Source of the DNA: Petrosia ficiformis
Taxonomy: Eukaryota > Porifera > Demospongiae > Haplosclerida > Petrosiidae
Reading direction: 5' to 3'
DNA: 64,000 bases
Assembly (NCBI GenBank): GCA_947044365.1
Contig: OX345645.1
Span: forward strand, 2,904,856-2,968,855
Shown: piece after piece, positions 42,725 to 56,100 of the stretch
Numbering within the stretch: the stretch's first letter is position 1
Layout of the letters: every line of letters begins with the position of its first letter
Notes under the pieces: generated by a model
Databases searched by the model: none
Told to the model about the DNA's origin: nothing
What the model saw: only the letters and a program-made list of their open reading frames with translations
Translations under genes and position numbers: made by a program

Positions 42725-45700
42725 TTTTCACATTTATTGTTATATAGTCCTCAACAACATCACTTGGAATGATAAAGGATGAATTAATATCATCATCAAC
42801 AAAACCTTCACATTTATATATTCCTGAATCAGATAATTTGATATTACTGAAATGGAAGTCAGCATGATAAGTAAGATTTTCTCTCTCTGTAACTACTGGA
42901 ATCATTCTTGTTTCTCTTAAGATATCCTTGTAATACAATTTAATAGTGGCCATTGTATTTAAATCAATATTCTCTCTTTTTAATATTATTTTACAACTCA
43001 ACATGAAGAGAGCTCCAACATTATAGAGAGCACCAGTAGTGTTGAGAATGATGACAGGAGTGGGAACTAAGCAATGAGAAGTAAATGGTTTACATAATAC
43101 AATACATACATTGTAGATATTATAATCATCTGATAATATTTATGGTTTCCTCACCAGTCTTTATTTTTATCAAACCATTTCATTAGCTAAATAGCTACCT
43201 TCATGAGTGGTAATAACTTGGATACATATGACATCAGTAGTGCAATTATGAATAATAAACAAGTAATAAACATTTATGTACTATATTATAGTGATTTTTC
43301 TGTACTTTCATTATTAAGGTAACCAACCACACAATGTGTGGTAAATGAAACACAAAGAATTTGACTGGTAAAGAAACCATTAATAAATTGATGAACAATT
43401 CCAGAATCTATCATCTCATTGCTCTGTATGATATATGATGAATTCACATCATTATTGATGTATCCTGTACATGTATATTCTCCTGCATCCGACAATTTTA
43501 GAATATTGAAATTAAAAAAGGCTCTGTAATTGACTTTCATTGTCCTTATGACTTCTGGCATACTCCTATTATTAAACAGAACTCTATTATCAATGTTACT
43601 CTTCAGTTGAAAATCTGCTACTGTATCATTATCAATGTTCCCAGACAACAGCATCAGCTGACATCTTAAAACAAGTGAAGTTCCAGCAATATAGTAGACA
43701 TCACTAGTGTTGAGATTAATTTTAGGTGTAGGTACTAACAATTGATGTAAAGAATAATAATTAAACACCATAGTTAGTTTTATTCATATATATAACATAT
43801 TAACATTTGGGGAATCAGATATACAATAAGCTAAGCTGACTTCTCCGGTTACAACACATAATCGGAAAAAGAGGTTGGTAATATGGCAAGGGCCACTCCC
43901 CTATGTCATTGACTATTACATGTATGTAGCACAGCAAAGCATGTTTTTGAGTACCCCTAGCCACTTTAGCATCGCTAGGATGAGGGTACCGTGCTTGGAC
44001 CAGCAGAGTTGGTACCCCTAGCAAATTAGCATCACTAGGATGAGGGTACCATGCTGCTAAACTCAGAGGTAGCATGACCTTACTCAGTACACCCCCCTAG
44101 CCATGTCCAATAATGGCATACCCAGCTAGCCCACACCTACATTTAGTGTATGTCGGCACCCGACATCCTCCAGTAGTGCATTCATGCACTACACTCCCCA
44201 ATCAGGACGTACACCCATAGATATACCTGTACTAATTTGTGTGCCTATGAGAACCACTCTACCCAACAACTAGTATGTGAGGTAGACTTACAGCTCAACT
44301 TGCAAGTAAACTAATACCATAGGAAAAACAAATTGAAATGTTTTAAATTGTGTACATCAAACATAAACATAAACATAAACATAGGACATTTCTGAACACA
44401 AAGGTTAGTATCCTTATTATAATTGTGTCTGGGACCAGGGGACTTTATTTGGTCGTGAGCCAATCATGAGACATTTATGTGTGCATACTCACTGCTGCCA
44501 CCCGGCGAGCACTGATGGAATGGACATGAGGCACTCTCTCGAGGTTCTAATGTATGTGGCATAGGCTGCTGATTTCCACCTGCCTAGTGTCTTAATGAGG
44601 GAGTCACTCAAGCCAACTCCTGCAGCCGTTGTAGCTGCCCCGATCCTGAAGCTGTGGCCAGTGTACAAAGAGGTGTCAACCCCTGCGACCTGCAGCACCT
44701 GCCGGACTGCTGCGACGAAGTGAGTGCGGGACAGTGGTGTGCCGTCCCTAAATATAAACAGCGGGCCAGGGGTTGCTTGGCGAATGGCCAGGTATGCCAA
44801 CACTAAAGTCACTGGACACAGCACTTCCCCAGTTCTGCCCAGGTACAAGGTGACCCCAGCCCCAAAAGGATCCGTTTTGCTCTGTCGGAGATGTACTGCC
44901 AAACATTGGGGGTTCACATGCGAGTCCACCTGGATATCAGTGGGAGACAGCATGGTAGGAGAATAAGCTCCCAAACATGGGCAAGTGAACTCTCCACATC
45001 TCAGGAACCCGAAAAAGGCCAGACAACACGCTGCCCATAACATCACCTTGTCATGGTCCACGGGATCCTGTGACCACACTCTGTGAATGATGCGTAGGAT
45101 ATATGGGGTGATGGGAAGGCGCTTCGGTCTGGAATGGGCAGGTAAGCCTCTCCTTATACCCTTGAGGACATATTCCAAGCGGGGGACTGACGACAAAGAA
45201 GGATCAGGAAAGCCATAGGAAATTTGCAGAAACCGGATTGCACTCAAATATAGCCGAATAGATTGGTAAGATAGGGAACTACACGCCAAGTATGCCACAA
45301 ACCGACATAGGGTCCCTTCCTGCAAGGGAATGGGTTGGAGGTTGAACTGAGTGCAGAAATTTAGGTAGTGGCGTTGACCTGACCTATATGCCGTGATGGT
45401 GGCTGAGGAGATGCCTCGAGCAAAGAACACTGAAATAGCCCTATCCAGGCCCGAGAGCCCCAATTGGGTGTCTGTTTCACCAACAGGTCCACCAGTGACT
45501 GTGGGATCCTGGTCTGTGGGGTCTGTGGGAGAAGAGAGGACAAATGAGGTAAGTTATTGCGAGAAATTGCGTCTGCTGCAGTATTGAGAACGCCCGGTAC
45601 ATGTTCCGCCGAGTGCTGAAAGTTAAAATGGGCCAAGTAAAAAAAGAAGCACCTCATGAGGTGCAGTACTGATGGGTCCCTGCCAGAGCGCCTTCTCAAG

Positions 45701-48700
45701 ATGTCTACCCCTGCCATATTGTCTGAATGAAAACGGATGTGCAAGCCCCGCCAAGTGTGGCCCCACAGAGCAGCTGACAGCACCACTGGCACCAGCTCCT
45801 TGACAGAAATGTCGATTGTGCTCCACTCTGGGGGCCACTGCAGTTGGAACCACCCCATCCCCTGGACCAGGGCCCCACAACCCCATGATCCAGATGCGTC
45901 TGAATATACATGGACTGAAGGAGATGGCAGTGGGAGCAGTGATGTGCCATTCCAATCCTGTAGGAAGCACCTCCACCGCTGTAGGTCGGCTCTGGCCGAA
46001 GCATTCAGGTGAATGAAATGATGTGGGGCATTGACCGTGGTCAGTAGTGTAACAAAAACTGCCTTAAGAATGTCCTGCCTGGCCTAACAACTGTAGCTGC
46101 ATGTGATAGATGGCCGATGAGGGATTCCAAGTCTTTTTTAGTGCAAGACCTTCTAGGAAGCCACCTGTCCAGCAGCGCCTGTAGCCGGTTGAGTTTATCT
46201 GTGGGCAACCTCAACTCATACGCCTGTGTATCGATCAAGATACCAAGGAATGTCACACAAGTTGCTGGGCCCTCAGTTTTATGAGTGGCCAGTGGGACGC
46301 CCAGGTGTTGAAAAACATTGGTGACCAGTGAGAGTGTCGCATTTGCCTCAGATGTGGCAGGGGCCCCCAAAAATAAAAAGTCCTCAAGGTAGTGGAGTTG
46401 GTAGCGGACCCCCTGGCAATGGAGCACCCATGCGATTGCATCAGCAACAGCAGAGAATAGCTTGGGCGCAGACTGGAGGCCGAACGGGAGGGCCCGATCG
46501 ATGTACGTCCTGCCTTGCCATGAAATTCCTAGCAGAGACTGATCGTGGGGATGGACAGGAACCATTCAATAAGCATCTTTCAAGTCCATCTTGACCAACT
46601 GTGTGGAGCATCCTAACTGTAGAATATGCTCGACTGCATCATCTACTGATGCATAAGCCAGAGAGCACAGCTCTGGTGGGATGCCATCGTTGACACTGTT
46701 ACCGTGGGGAAATGACAGGTCTACAATCATCCTCCACCGGTCGACTTGGTGTGACTTCGGCACCAGGCCAAGTGGGCTCACATGGACGAGTGGGATGAGA
46801 GGATCAGCTATTGGGCCCACCAGTCGTCCAGCTTACACCTCTATGGCAATGTGGTTCTCGACCGCAGATGGGTTTGCAAGGGAAGATGGGTGGTTGCGTG
46901 AGGCTGACTGCAATCGTGTAGATGAGCGGTCGAATCCAATGTGGAAGCCATTGGATAGACCTGTACAGATGTACGATGCAAATGTCTGATCGGGGTGGGA
47001 TGACAGGTACGATATCAGTAAGTCCACATTGATGGGAGTAGGGCAACGGGGCCAGAACAATGGAGGGATAGGGGCTTGATTTTCGGCCAGTAGCAGGAGG
47101 TCCTGCATGTACTTGTAGCGGCCTGCCACAATATTCATGTGAGACAAGGAACACAATACCAACCCCGTTGGAGGACCTGGGAAACAGACAGAAAGGAACA
47201 GTTCATCCATGTTGGTACAATGTACCCTAACCCCTGAACATGGCACAACACCATAAAGGTTGGGCGGGGGGCCCGACCTACCCAGTATTACCATTGGGGC
47301 TCTCCTACGGATGTGATGTTTGTGCACCCATCAATTTACCTCCCATGAAAACCCCAACAGTAGTAAAGCATTCCATGGACTTCCCCTGACAGACTTACAG
47401 TTAACAACTGATATGGTAAAAGTAACAAAACCTAATATAACAGACAAAAGGAATAAGTAACAATAACTGACAAAAGGCATAATCCAAAAATTACAATTAT
47501 TGATAAACTATGTAAAAGCAAAAAAAGCAAAAATTTGTCTACGAATAACATAGTAAAGTCATCACAAAAAAAAAAAACAATCTGCAATGCTGGTCTATGG
47601 CTGGGCTCCTGAATCTCCAGGTTTAGGGAACAACGGCTTAGGCTTCCTCCCTGCGGGCTTATATGGCGACCCCTCAGGGGTATCCGGGCAGTCCCTCGCT
47701 CTATGCCAGAGTTGACAGGTAGCACATACGTGTTTATAGGTGCATGTTCCGGGGTAGACACATGCCCCTTTGTTCCAGGAGACACAAATGTACTGCAGTG
47801 ACTCTGGTCTTCGAGCTGGATGGGACTGGCGTGGTCTGACTGGTCCAGTCCCGGATGGTTGTGGCGGTGATGTGGGTTGCTGGAGTGACTGCAAGGCACA
47901 CTGACTCGGAGTGTGATCCGACCCCGTGCAGAGAGTGCAGAATGACCCTGTCAATGACCTCTGACCAAGGATGGTTGAGGAGTGGAGGCCAGGGTGGAGA
48001 GTATTCCAGGGAAGAGAAGGGTTGATAGCCACCTGCTGCCGAAAGACATGGTCGTAGTCAAGCCACCCATTGCCACCATGTCGCAGGGATTCCTGGATGA
48101 GGAGCCGGGCATAAGTCAGTTGGTCGCGGGTAGCCTGATCAGTTGTCCTGATGGCTGTATAGGCCAACAAACAATGCAGCCAGGAAGACAATGAAGTAAT
48201 TTCTCGGAGGCGGGGTTTAGGCCCCCCAGAAAATGACTGGAAGGGGCCCTGAACAGAATCCAACTGTTGTAGGAGTGCAATGTTATCTCCCAGGAGGTCC
48301 CACATCTCGACAAATTGTCCTGCCTGAATTCGCTGCACAAGCTTGTGCGGGACTGGTTCCACAGCTGGTGAGAGGATTAGGCCGGCCTAGGTTGGAGCTA
48401 ACAATGGTAGCCCTGTTGGGAACCTGCAGAAAGATGAGATGGGAGGCAGGTGATCCACGGGGATAAGAGCAGGGGGTCCAGAGGACCAGGTTGATACCAG
48501 CGAAGAGACGGCTGAAGTGGGAGGTGCAGTGCTAGCTAGCAGTGGTACAGAACATAATGCTGTGGGTGACGGTAGGCTACCAAGGCCATGGCATGTGGTA
48601 GTCTGAAGGCCTGGAATAAAGGAAAAGCAACACAGTAGATGTTGAGACTCCAAGACGTTGGAGGGAGGCGCGGCCGCCTCTATGTGGGTGGCCTAAGACT

Positions 48701-49302
48701 AGATGTAGTTACATAGGCAACGTCGGCCCCTGTACATGTACTCATGTGTCCCCAGTGCCCTATTACAACCCTGAACACAGCCAAAGAGGGCCCTCAGCAG
48801 TGATGCCCTTAAAAGGTGGGGTATACATGTAACAACATTGGTACTGGAAAGAAAAATAAACACAAATATGAAACAAGTAAAAAGATGCCTAAATGTTATA
48901 CATATTTAATTTACCACTTACTCTTAATCAAAATACTTCCAGAATCTATTGCCTTATTACTCTGTATGATAAATGATGAATTCATAGCATCATCAATGAT
49001 ACCTGTACATGTGTATTCTCCTGCAGCTGATAGTTTGAGGTCATCAAAATGAAAAAAGGCAGAATAAAGGACTTTTGATTCATTTATCATTTCAGATACA
49101 CTACTTTCGTTAGTCAGAACAACATGATCAGTGTTATTCTTTAGTTCAAAAACTGCTACTGTGTCATTATCAATATTCTCAGACAATAACATCAACTGAC
49201 AACTTAGAACAAGTGAACTTCCAGCAATATAGTAGACATCACTAGTGTTGAGAACAATTTGAGGTGTAGGTACTGTATTGATGTGAAATATATAATTATA
49301 CC

Positions 49303-49350
<48 letters not shown>

Positions 49351-50115
49351 CAGTAGTTTAAAATAATGTTACGGATATGACAACTAAACATTGCATGCTT
49401 CAATAACATATTCTTACAGCTATGTGCATATTCTCTCTTTTCAATGAAATATTCAACAACAACAAAATTATCAAGGAATTAAGGAAACTAATAATTGTTA
49501 ATTTATTCTGAAACTGTTTTTAACTAATTAATATACAATTATCCACTTACCTTTAATATATACACTTCCAGAATCTACTGTTTCATTGCTCTGTATGATA
49601 AATGATGAATTGATAGCATCATCAATGATACCTGTACATGTGTATTCTCCTGCAACTGATAGGTTGACAGCTGGGAAATTAAAAAAGGCAGTGTAACTGA
49701 ATTTTGTTTCATTTATGATTTCAGGATCACTCATACTACTAGTCAGAACCACATCTTGATCTATATTCTTCAGTTCAAAAACTGCTACTGTGTCAATATC
49801 AATGTTCTCAGACAAAACAATCAATTGACAGCTTAGAACAAGTGAATTTCCAGCAATGAAGTAGACATCACTAGTGTTGAGATTCAATATTTCAGGTGTA
49901 GGCACTAATAAATGATAAGGAATATATAGAAAGATATACATAATCATTAATAAACAGAAATATTCTGAATTATTACATAAAACTTCCAACGTCTTTCATG
50001 AAAACTATCTATTTCTCAAACAATGTGTTAAAATTACTTTATTGGTATAATTTGGATACATCATTAAAACGTAATCATCAGTTAATCACCTGATAGCAAT
50101 CAGTGAGCAATGTGA

Positions 50116-50179
<64 letters not shown>

Positions 50180-53100
50180 TGACTGATACAAACAAGCTAT
50201 ATGTGTATTCTTCTCTTCTCTCAATAATTCAAAATAAAGTTATTATATCTGTGGTATTAGTTTTTATTAATTTACGCTGATACCTAGCATTTGTAATGAA
50301 AAGACAAACACTAAAAGAACCTAAAGATTAGTTTCCAAAATAAAAACACTTCAACACTCATGTCGTACAGATAATACTACATGATGACACTAGAATGAAG
50401 GAACACAGAAGTAATTGGCTAACTCCATTGCCCTTGTTACATGCACTCACAGGGTATAAGAATCAAAAAACTAACAAAGAAAAACGCCAACTAGTGATTT
50501 CATATTAATATTGAAACTGAAATTTATTTAACTATTCACTTACGTACTTTTCACAAACACAATTCCAGAATTTGTCGTCTCATTGCTCTGTATGATATAC
50601 GATGAATTCCCATCATTATTGATGTATCCTGTACATGTATATTCTCCTGCATCCGACAATTTCAGAATATTGAAATTAAAAATGGCTGCGTAATTGACTT
50701 CCATTTTGCTTATGACTTCAGGCATACTCGTATTATTAAACATTACTTTATCATCGATATTACTCTTCAGTTGAAAATCTGCTACTGTATCATCATCAAT
50801 GTTCTCCGACAATAGCATCAGCTGACATCTTAAAACAAATGAAGTTCCAGCAACATAGTAGACATCACTAGTGTTGAGATTAATTTTAGGTGTAGGTACT
50901 AACAATTGATGTAAAGAATAATAATTAAACACCATAGTTAGTTTTATTCATATATATAACATATTTATTTACTTACATGTTTATATACTTATATTTATAT
51001 TTATAGATACATACACAAATATAAATGCATGCTTCTCTCTACATAATTCCCGAAAAGGTGTACATCTTAAAACTTAACCCTTAGAGAACTGATGTCACAT
51101 ATATGTGACATTTGACCTCTATGCAGTTCGGAGTGTGTCCCTAGCATTATGATGCACTCCAAGTGTTTGCAATTGGCATCAGGGATAAGCCAATGCAAAT
51201 TAGGGATTCAGTAGCCCCACCCACGCAATCCGGTGGGTAGCGGTGAAACCCGTTATCGTGGTTGTAGGTGGTGCCAACATGCAGTGGGGTCATTTTGTTT
51301 GCCCCAGTTGCACTCAAAAGAGGGAGAACAATGCATTTGAATTAGTACTACAAAGCAATTGGGGACGTTTGAGTCCCAGTAAGCAAGTTGGAAGAAGTAG
51401 TACTCCATGTCAGAAAAGGGGCCAGGTTTAGGATAGAGGAAGTGAACAGTGGCATGCAGCAGAGATGCCAGTGCTGAAAATGGTAAGAATTTTGAAAAGC
51501 AAGCTCAGTCCTCTAAGGTTTAAATGTATGATTTACATAGTTAGAATAAATATAGGTTCGAATCTGTGATAACGTAATACACTCACTTTTTACATTTATT
51601 GTTATATAGTCCTCAACAACATCACTTGGAATGATAAATGATGAATTAATATCATCATCAACAAAACCTTCACATTTATATATTCCTGAATCTGATAATT
51701 TGATTTTGCTGAAATGGAAGTCAGCACGATAAGTAAGATTCTCTACCTTTGTAATTACTGGAATCATTCTTGTTTCTTTTAACATGTCCTTGTTATACAA
51801 TTTAATAGTAGCCATTGTATTTATATCTATATTCTCTCTTCTTAATAATGTTATTTTACAACTTATGTTCAACTGAGTTCCAACATCATAGAGAGTACCA
51901 GTAGTGTTGAGAATAATATCAGGAGTGGGAACTAAAAAATCAGTCAGAAGTAAACCATCATATCATAAATATACATACATTTACCTTTAATCCTGATAGT
52001 GGTTTTATTTGATTCATGTGTACTGTTCTTGACAAATGAGAAATTACTATACAGGTACACATCACATGTATACTCTCCAGCAGATGATAAATTGATATTA
52101 TGAAGTAATAATGATGATGTGTTGTTTTTAAAATCATTCAGAGAAGTTTGAAATATCTCAGAAAACTCACTCTCTCCTCTAACATATCTCCATTCAAATA
52201 CTGCACTTGTAAATACATCTACATAAGGAGACTCAGAAGAAGATATACTTGCACTACAAGTGAGATCTAGACTAGTAGAAGTATTGTAAATTTGAAGATT
52301 TTGAGAATCAATAGTAACAAGAGGAGTAGGTACTGTAAAACAAATAAAAAAGGAAATTAATGGTGCCAGAGTGGGTTCATAACAGATATAAAATATAATA
52401 TGCTACTCATACTAACAAACTACCATAGGTGAGATTTGTGGTAATTATATTAATAGCTTTCATCATTAGTGTTATAGAAAAACACATTTGAATGTTCATT
52501 TCAATATACAGCAGCTTATCTGCAATCATTTATAAGGAACTTGGTGGCTGATGCCATGTTTTGGAGTGATCTACGTAGCATGCTATGATTATAAGGGGAT
52601 GCTGCTACATATATTTTGGATTTATGGTCCTCTGAAGCTAATTATAATTCTGGAGCAATCCAAGGGATGAAAGATTTTTCTTAAAGTGTATGGCTCAACA
52701 GCAAATTTGGTAGGGTGAACAGAATTTAACATTCTAAGTGTGGCAAAATGTTTTTTCTTTTATTTATTTTTATCAGGGAGGTGGATATGTTCCATGAGAT
52801 ATATATGATTTCTGAGCCATTTGGACTTAATTTCACATTTTTATGAACAATTTTTTGTAAATTTTATCATTGTGTGCTTGCTAATTTAGGTATATGGCTA
52901 TAGCATACACAACTGTAAGACTATGATAGGAAAGCAAGAGGTCCATTAAATAATATGACAAAACATTGAAGAAATGTATTATCATCTACTCATTACTGGG
53001 TTTGTAGTGTCTGTTAAGGGAACACAATAAGGGTGCTCACCACATACACTCTTCAGATAAGCTCATGGTATATTACACTTGTTATAAGAATAATATTTTA

Positions 53101-56100
53101 CTGAATTATCATATCAATGAGAGAATTATTAATGTAGCATATGTTTATTGAATCCTACATATTGTTGTGCCTGTAAAATAACACTGGATTAGTAAACAAA
53201 CACACAAGAAAAAATGAAGATGACTGAAAATTACTCATTAATTCTGAAATAGGATATAATAGAATCAGTGTTTAATTATTTATTTACGTACTTTTAATAG
53301 ATATACTTCCAGAATCTACTATCTTATTGCTCTGTTCAACAAAAGATGATTTCACAGCATCAATCATACCTGTACATGTATAACTTCCTGCATCCGATAG
53401 TTTGGTGTTGTTGAACTGAAACATGGAGGTATAAATGAGTTTTGGTTTATCCATAGAATCTAGTGAAGTGCTTTCATTAGACAGTACAACATCATCATTA
53501 TCACTCTTCAATTGCAAAGAGGCTATTGTGGCAATATCAATGTTCTCAGACAAAATCATCAATTCACATCCTAAAACAAGTGAATTTCCAGCAACATATT
53601 CACCATCACCAGTAAAGAAAGCAATTTGAGGTGTAGGTACTACATAAAATTGATGTTAAATATTAAAAAAGTGTTATTGTTATAAACATGCACCTTCTAC
53701 ATTAAATCCTCATAACAAGATATTATTAATTAATAATTATTATCTCATATTCAAATATTCACTCACTTACTTTTAATAAATATGCTTCCAGAATCTACTA
53801 CCTTATTACTCTGTATAATAAACGATGAATTCATAGCATCATCAATGATACCTGTACATGTGTATTCTCCTGCAGCTGATAATTTGAGATCATCAAAATG
53901 AAAATAAGCAGTGTGAATCAAGTTTGCTTCATTTATTACTTCAAGAGCACTAATCAGAACATCATTAATATTGCTCTTAAGTTCAAACATGGCTACTGTG
54001 TCGTTATTAATGTTGTCAGACATAAGCAGCAAATGACAACTTAGAACCAATGAACTTCCAGCAACATAGTAGACATCACTAGTGTTGAGATCAATTTCAG
54101 GCATAGGTACTAATAATCATAGAAAAAGTTTTACATAATCATTACAAAAATAATTGCAATTATGTGACATTGTTTTCAATATTGTGCATTATATTTAGGT
54201 ATTGACATTGGTATATACTGAAAACACTACAGCCCCAAATGTTAGTTTCACAAACCCCAATACTTGTGGCTGCCCGGGACCTATAGCTAGATTATAAAAA
54301 GGTTCCTCCTATTAATCAACAAACAATAATTTGTTCTATGTATGTATGAAAAGCAAATGTAGAAATGAAATACAAAATTATGTGTGCATCTGTGAACATT
54401 GAATTATTCAATTATGGATTTAGTATTTACTTTTAATAAATACACTTCCAGAATCTATTGTCTTACTGCTCTGTATAATAAAGGATGAATTCACAATATC
54501 AATGCTACCTATACACGTATAGTTTCCTGCATCTGATAGTTTGAGGTTGGTAAACTGAAAGAAGGAAGTGTAAATGACTTTTGTTTTATCCATAGAATCT
54601 CGTAAAGTGCTTTCATTAGTTAGTACAGCATCGTAATTATCATTCTTCCATTGGAAATTTGCTATTGTGGTAATATCAATGTTCTCAGACAAAAGCATCA
54701 ATTCACATCTTAAAACAAGTGAACTTCCAGTAACATAGTAGACATCACTAGTGTTGAGAGCAATTTAAGGTGTAGGTACTACACAAGATTGATGTGGATA
54801 TAGTAATAAATTTAGAAAGTGTTATTGTATAGAGACAACAATACACAGCTTCAATAAACATATATTACAGTTATACATTAATTGCTCATTAATTCTGAAA
54901 GTCAGTATTAATTAATTAGCCAATATTCAAATATCCACTTACATACTTTTAATAAATACACTTCCAGAATCCGCTGTCTTATTGCTCTGCATAACAAAAG
55001 ATGAATTCACAGTATCAATGATACCTGTACATGTATATTCTCCTGCAGCTGATAGTTTGAGATTGTTGAACTGAAAAAGAGAGGTGTAAATGACTTCTGT
55101 TTCATCCACATATGCTGGTACACTGCTTTCATTAGTCAGTACAGCATTATCATTATCATTCTTCCATTGGAAAGTTGCTATTGTGGTAATATCAATGATC
55201 TCAGACAATAGTATCATTTGACATCTTAAAATAAGTGAACTTCCAGCAACATAGTACACATCACTAGTGTTGAGTAGAATTTCAGGTGTAGGTACTACAT
55301 AACATTGATGTGGAATGTTATATAAAATTAATGTAGAGTGTTATTATACACAGACAACAATATGCCACTTTTATTATTTTACATAAATATCACTTTCAGT
55401 AAACACATTAAGGAAAGCAACTGATAAATGCTCAATTATTCTGAAATTGGGTATCATCAAATTAATATTCATTTACATTTACGTACTTTTAACATAGATG
55501 ACTCCGGAATCTACCATGTTATTACTCTGTATGATAAATGATGAATTCATAGCATCATCAATGATACCTGTACATGTGTATTCTCCTGCATCTGACAGTT
55601 TAACAACATCAAAATGAAAAAAGGCAATGTAAACCAACTTATTTTCATTCATAAAATTAGGTACATCCATTTCACGAATCAAAGCAAAATCATCATTATT
55701 ACTTTTCAGTTCAAAAACTGCTACTGTCTCGATATCAATGTTCCCAGACAATAGTGTCAATTGACAACTTAAAACAAGTGAACATCCAGCATCATAGTAG
55801 TAGACATCACTAGTGTTGAGATTAATTTCAGGTGTAGGTACTACAACAATTGGGATGGGAATAATATTTAAACATTGTATTTTTCATATATACACAAAAT
55901 TAATATGTGCAAATGACTTTCCACAAACAAAAGGTGAAGAAAAGGTGTATGTCATAAAACTTAAGTGATCAAAAGGTGCATAATTACATTAAGTGTGAAT
56001 CTGTGATAAACTACTAACACTCACTTTTCACATTTACTGTTGTATAGTCCTCAACAACATCACTAGGAATGATAATTGGGGTTTATGGTATAAACCATAG

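Larger units (their letters stand above)
43802..48840 (-). mobile_element. Decayed tyrosine-recombinase retroelement
   Basis: A GC-rich block compared with its AT-rich surroundings, carrying Gag, RT/RNase H and recombinase in the DIRS/Ngaro order. The low-coordinate limit is set by comparison with the paralogous intron at 50899-50963: similarity stops near 43801. The high limit is approximate. I could not find split direct or inverted terminal repeats. The 3' part (43820-44480) holds two 61-bp tandem hairpin units. Confidence 0.75.
42725..52332 (-). other. Ig block III: repeated Ig5-Ig6-VPTP module
   Basis: Exons 52332-51985 and 51931-51587 are the same pair of Ig types as receptor exons 6 and 7, followed by VPTP-type exons 50898-50548, 49904-49551, 49272-48922 and 43734-43385, then another exon-7-type Ig at 43066-42725. 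The module order repeats that of block I plus block II, indicating tandem duplication of a multi-exon unit. A YR retroelement lies in the intron 43735-48921. The exon 43734-43385 no longer has the usual A|GTACGT end. Confidence 0.75.

Noticed and set aside
46653..48466. Plus-strand frames across the decayed YR element
   Set aside because: GC-rich sequence gives open frames on the opposite strand. Only the minus-strand frames carry RT, RNase H and Gag motifs.
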